Below are positions 62,554 to 64,000 of a DNA stretch of 64,000 nucleotides, one piece after another. The stretch comes from CAIXZV01 sp963697365 (lineage in GTDB: Bacteria > Chloroflexota > Limnocylindria > Limnocylindrales > CSP1-4): contig CAVONT010000017.1 of the NCBI GenBank assembly GCA_963697365.1, positions 372,001 to 436,000 on the forward strand, read 5' to 3'. The notes below the pieces were generated by a model, which was not told where the DNA came from, did not search any database, and saw only the letters and a program-made list of their open reading frames with translations. A program made the translations under genes and the position numbers. Within the stretch, counting starts at the first letter, position 1, and the number at the start of each line of letters is the position of its first letter.

Positions 62554-64000
62554 GTGCCTCCCGATCATGCGCAAGCGTTGTGACAGGTTGGGTGTCGCGA
62601 GACCACGACGAGATGGCCGTCGGCCGCGTCAGCCCCGCGTACGGCAGGGCAGTTCCATCCGCGGCGCCTCGTGGGCTCCTCGCACAGGATGATGACCGGT
62701 TTCTCCAGGCCCTGGAAGCGCCTGATGGTCTCGAATTGGAAGCAGATGCCCGTCTGTGGATGTCCGGCACCTCGTCGGCGGGGAGACGGAGGGACTCGCC
62801 GTCGTGGGGCGCCGTTCCACCGCTCCACGTTGCCCGACCCGGCGCCTGCGCCACACCTGTCTCGCGCGGACACGGCCCGAGAGCACGGCGATGTCGGGCC
62901 GGACACCCTGCTCGACGATCGGCGGTGGACCTGGCGTCGGACAGCGTGACTGTGGGGGCCCCGGCTCTCCCTCGACGATGACGGGCTCGCTCCCCTCCTC
63001 CATGACCGCGTACGGCACGCGGCCGTCAAGCGGTTGGCGAGCGCGGGGCCGGGCAGCGATAGTCCTCGAAGAGCTCCACCTTGTCCAGGCCAGAGGTCGG
63101 CCACGCGGTCGTCGCGGTAGAGGGCCTGGCCCGGGGTCGTGGAAGATCCGCGGCATCGTGTGCGGGATCGCGGACGGAGTTCGAGCGAGGTGGCCGGGCG
63201 GGCTCGAAGTCCTCGCCCTCCATCGATGACGAGGGCGTGGTAGCACGTCGCTGGGAGGGCGTCGATGGCTGGTCCAGGGCTGCCGGCGGGTGGTGTCGAA
63301 GCCGATGCGGGGACGTCGGCGTCGTCCTTCGGCTCGTCGGCAGGGTGTCGGCCTTCGTGCCCAGGGTCTCGCACAGGCCGTGGAAGGTGGTCACGTTGGG
63401 CGCCTTGCCTCGTCGGCGTCCGGGTCGAGCTCGGCCAGCTCACGCTTGACGGCCGTCGCCAGCGGCTGGTTGAAGCAGACGAACAGCCGTCCGCCAGCCT
63501 TCCCGGGCGAGTCTCCTTGCCTTCTCCACCGCCACCCAGGCTCTCCCGGGTCGCCGGCTGGCCCGACGATCTCGAGGCAGGCGCGTGGTCCGATGCTGGT
63601 TGAACGAGCTTCTGGAGGGTACCGAGGCCTGGAGGAGGGACGCGGTGCCGCGTCGACGTCGCGCTTGACGGAGCCGGTGAGGGTGGCCGTGGGGGCGAGG
63701 AAGTCGTTGATGGTCTCGGTCTGCGGGTGGCGGCCGCGCGTGCCGTCGCCGGTCCACCCGTCCCACGCCTACTCGATGGCGTTGCGTGTTGTCTGGGGGT
63801 CTCGAGGGCAGCGGCCCTCGAGGACGATCGTGACGTCCCGGGCCCAGGAGCATATTGGGGAGGCTCGCGACGTCAGCGGTCGTCCGGGAACAGCATGGCC
63901 AGCCGCCAGGTCGCGCTGGTCGATGGCGAGGATGTGGGTGCGCACGAGATCGTGCTTGTTCTGCTCGGCCTGGCGGATACTGTCCAGCTTCCTCGTGCAA
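62550..64000 (-). pseudogene. Broken mirror copy of the NERD-helicase gene, cut by the window edge
   Basis: Fragments FETIRRFQGLEKPVIILCEE, MTTFHGLCETLGTKADTLPT, RDRRASRRPG-type remains of the Walker A region and FNQHRTTR match the 50758 gene. The NERD domain itself would lie beyond 64000. Confidence 0.78.

Larger units (their letters stand above)
57626..64000 (-). repeat. Right arm of the inverted repeat, error-rich mirror of 51084-57605
   Basis: Reverse complement of the left arm, about 150 bases shorter, with small deletions and insertions every few dozen bases and no complete reading frame. The window ends before the mirror does. Confidence 0.9.

Noticed and set aside
57626..64000. A second, independent set of helicase, YccF and beta-repeat genes
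   Set aside because: It is an exact mirror in gene order with dense small indels and no intact frame, so it is a fold-back copy and not new genes.

Overview
This is a high-GC bacterial segment with very short intergenic distances, ATGA/GTGA stop-start overlaps, and several promoters that appear to drive leaderless mRNAs. Protein style (for example the Ala/Thr/Pro-rich linker after the lipobox of the sugar-binding lipoprotein) suggests a soil or freshwater Chloroflexota (Limnocylindria-like). That assignment is inference. No rRNA, tRNA, CRISPR array, phage or transposase gene was seen.

Layout. 1-3.2 kb: a broken M14 carboxypeptidase, then a MerR regulator and a VWA protein. 3.7-21.7 kb: a myo-inositol catabolic cluster with iolB, transaldolase, iolA, a LacI regulator, iolD, iolE, split transketolase, second iolD, second iolB, second transaldolase, iolG, an iolE-like gene and a Gfo/Idh oxidoreductase. 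21.9-23.1 kb: an HTH/nuclease-like gene bracketed by a 108-bp direct repeat. 23.2-28.7 kb: a second iolG-like gene and a sugar ABC transporter. 28.8-43.2 kb: a second LacI-controlled catabolic block with an IolE-like protein, a URO-D-like protein, Gfo/Idh, KDPG aldolase, epimerase, GntR, a molybdenum hydroxylase with CoxG, a cupin, a KDG-type kinase and an EamA exporter. 43.6-49.4 kb: membrane metallopeptidase, Lrp/AsnC plus a PLP enzyme, and a SIMPL protein. 49.5-50.6 kb: a second HTH/nuclease-like gene, again bracketed by direct repeats of a different sequence. 50.8-57.6 kb: a tight four-gene set of NERD-helicase, YccF membrane protein, membrane-anchored beta protein and UvrD-type helicase. 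57.6-64 kb: an inverted, error-rich copy of that last block.

How the genes fit together. IolG, IolE, IolD and IolB would convert myo-inositol to 2-deoxy-5-keto-gluconate. No IolC kinase or IolJ aldolase was recognised, but a transaldolase lies directly between iolB and iolA, a second follows iolB2, and a transketolase is embedded in the cluster. On paper a transaldolase can move dihydroxyacetone from the keto-acid to glyceraldehyde 3-phosphate, releasing the malonic semialdehyde that IolA uses. Near-palindromic sites built on TAATCGATTA precede iolB1, the first transaldolase gene, the lacI/iolD divergent region, the second iolG, the ABC transporter and the EamA gene, and define a probable local LacI regulon.

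Quality caveat. Many genes are interrupted by single-base indels although both halves of the protein are well conserved. The last 6.4 kb folds back on the preceding 6.5 kb. Both facts fit an incompletely polished long-read contig end. I therefore give frameshifted genes as whole genes and state where the frame changes.
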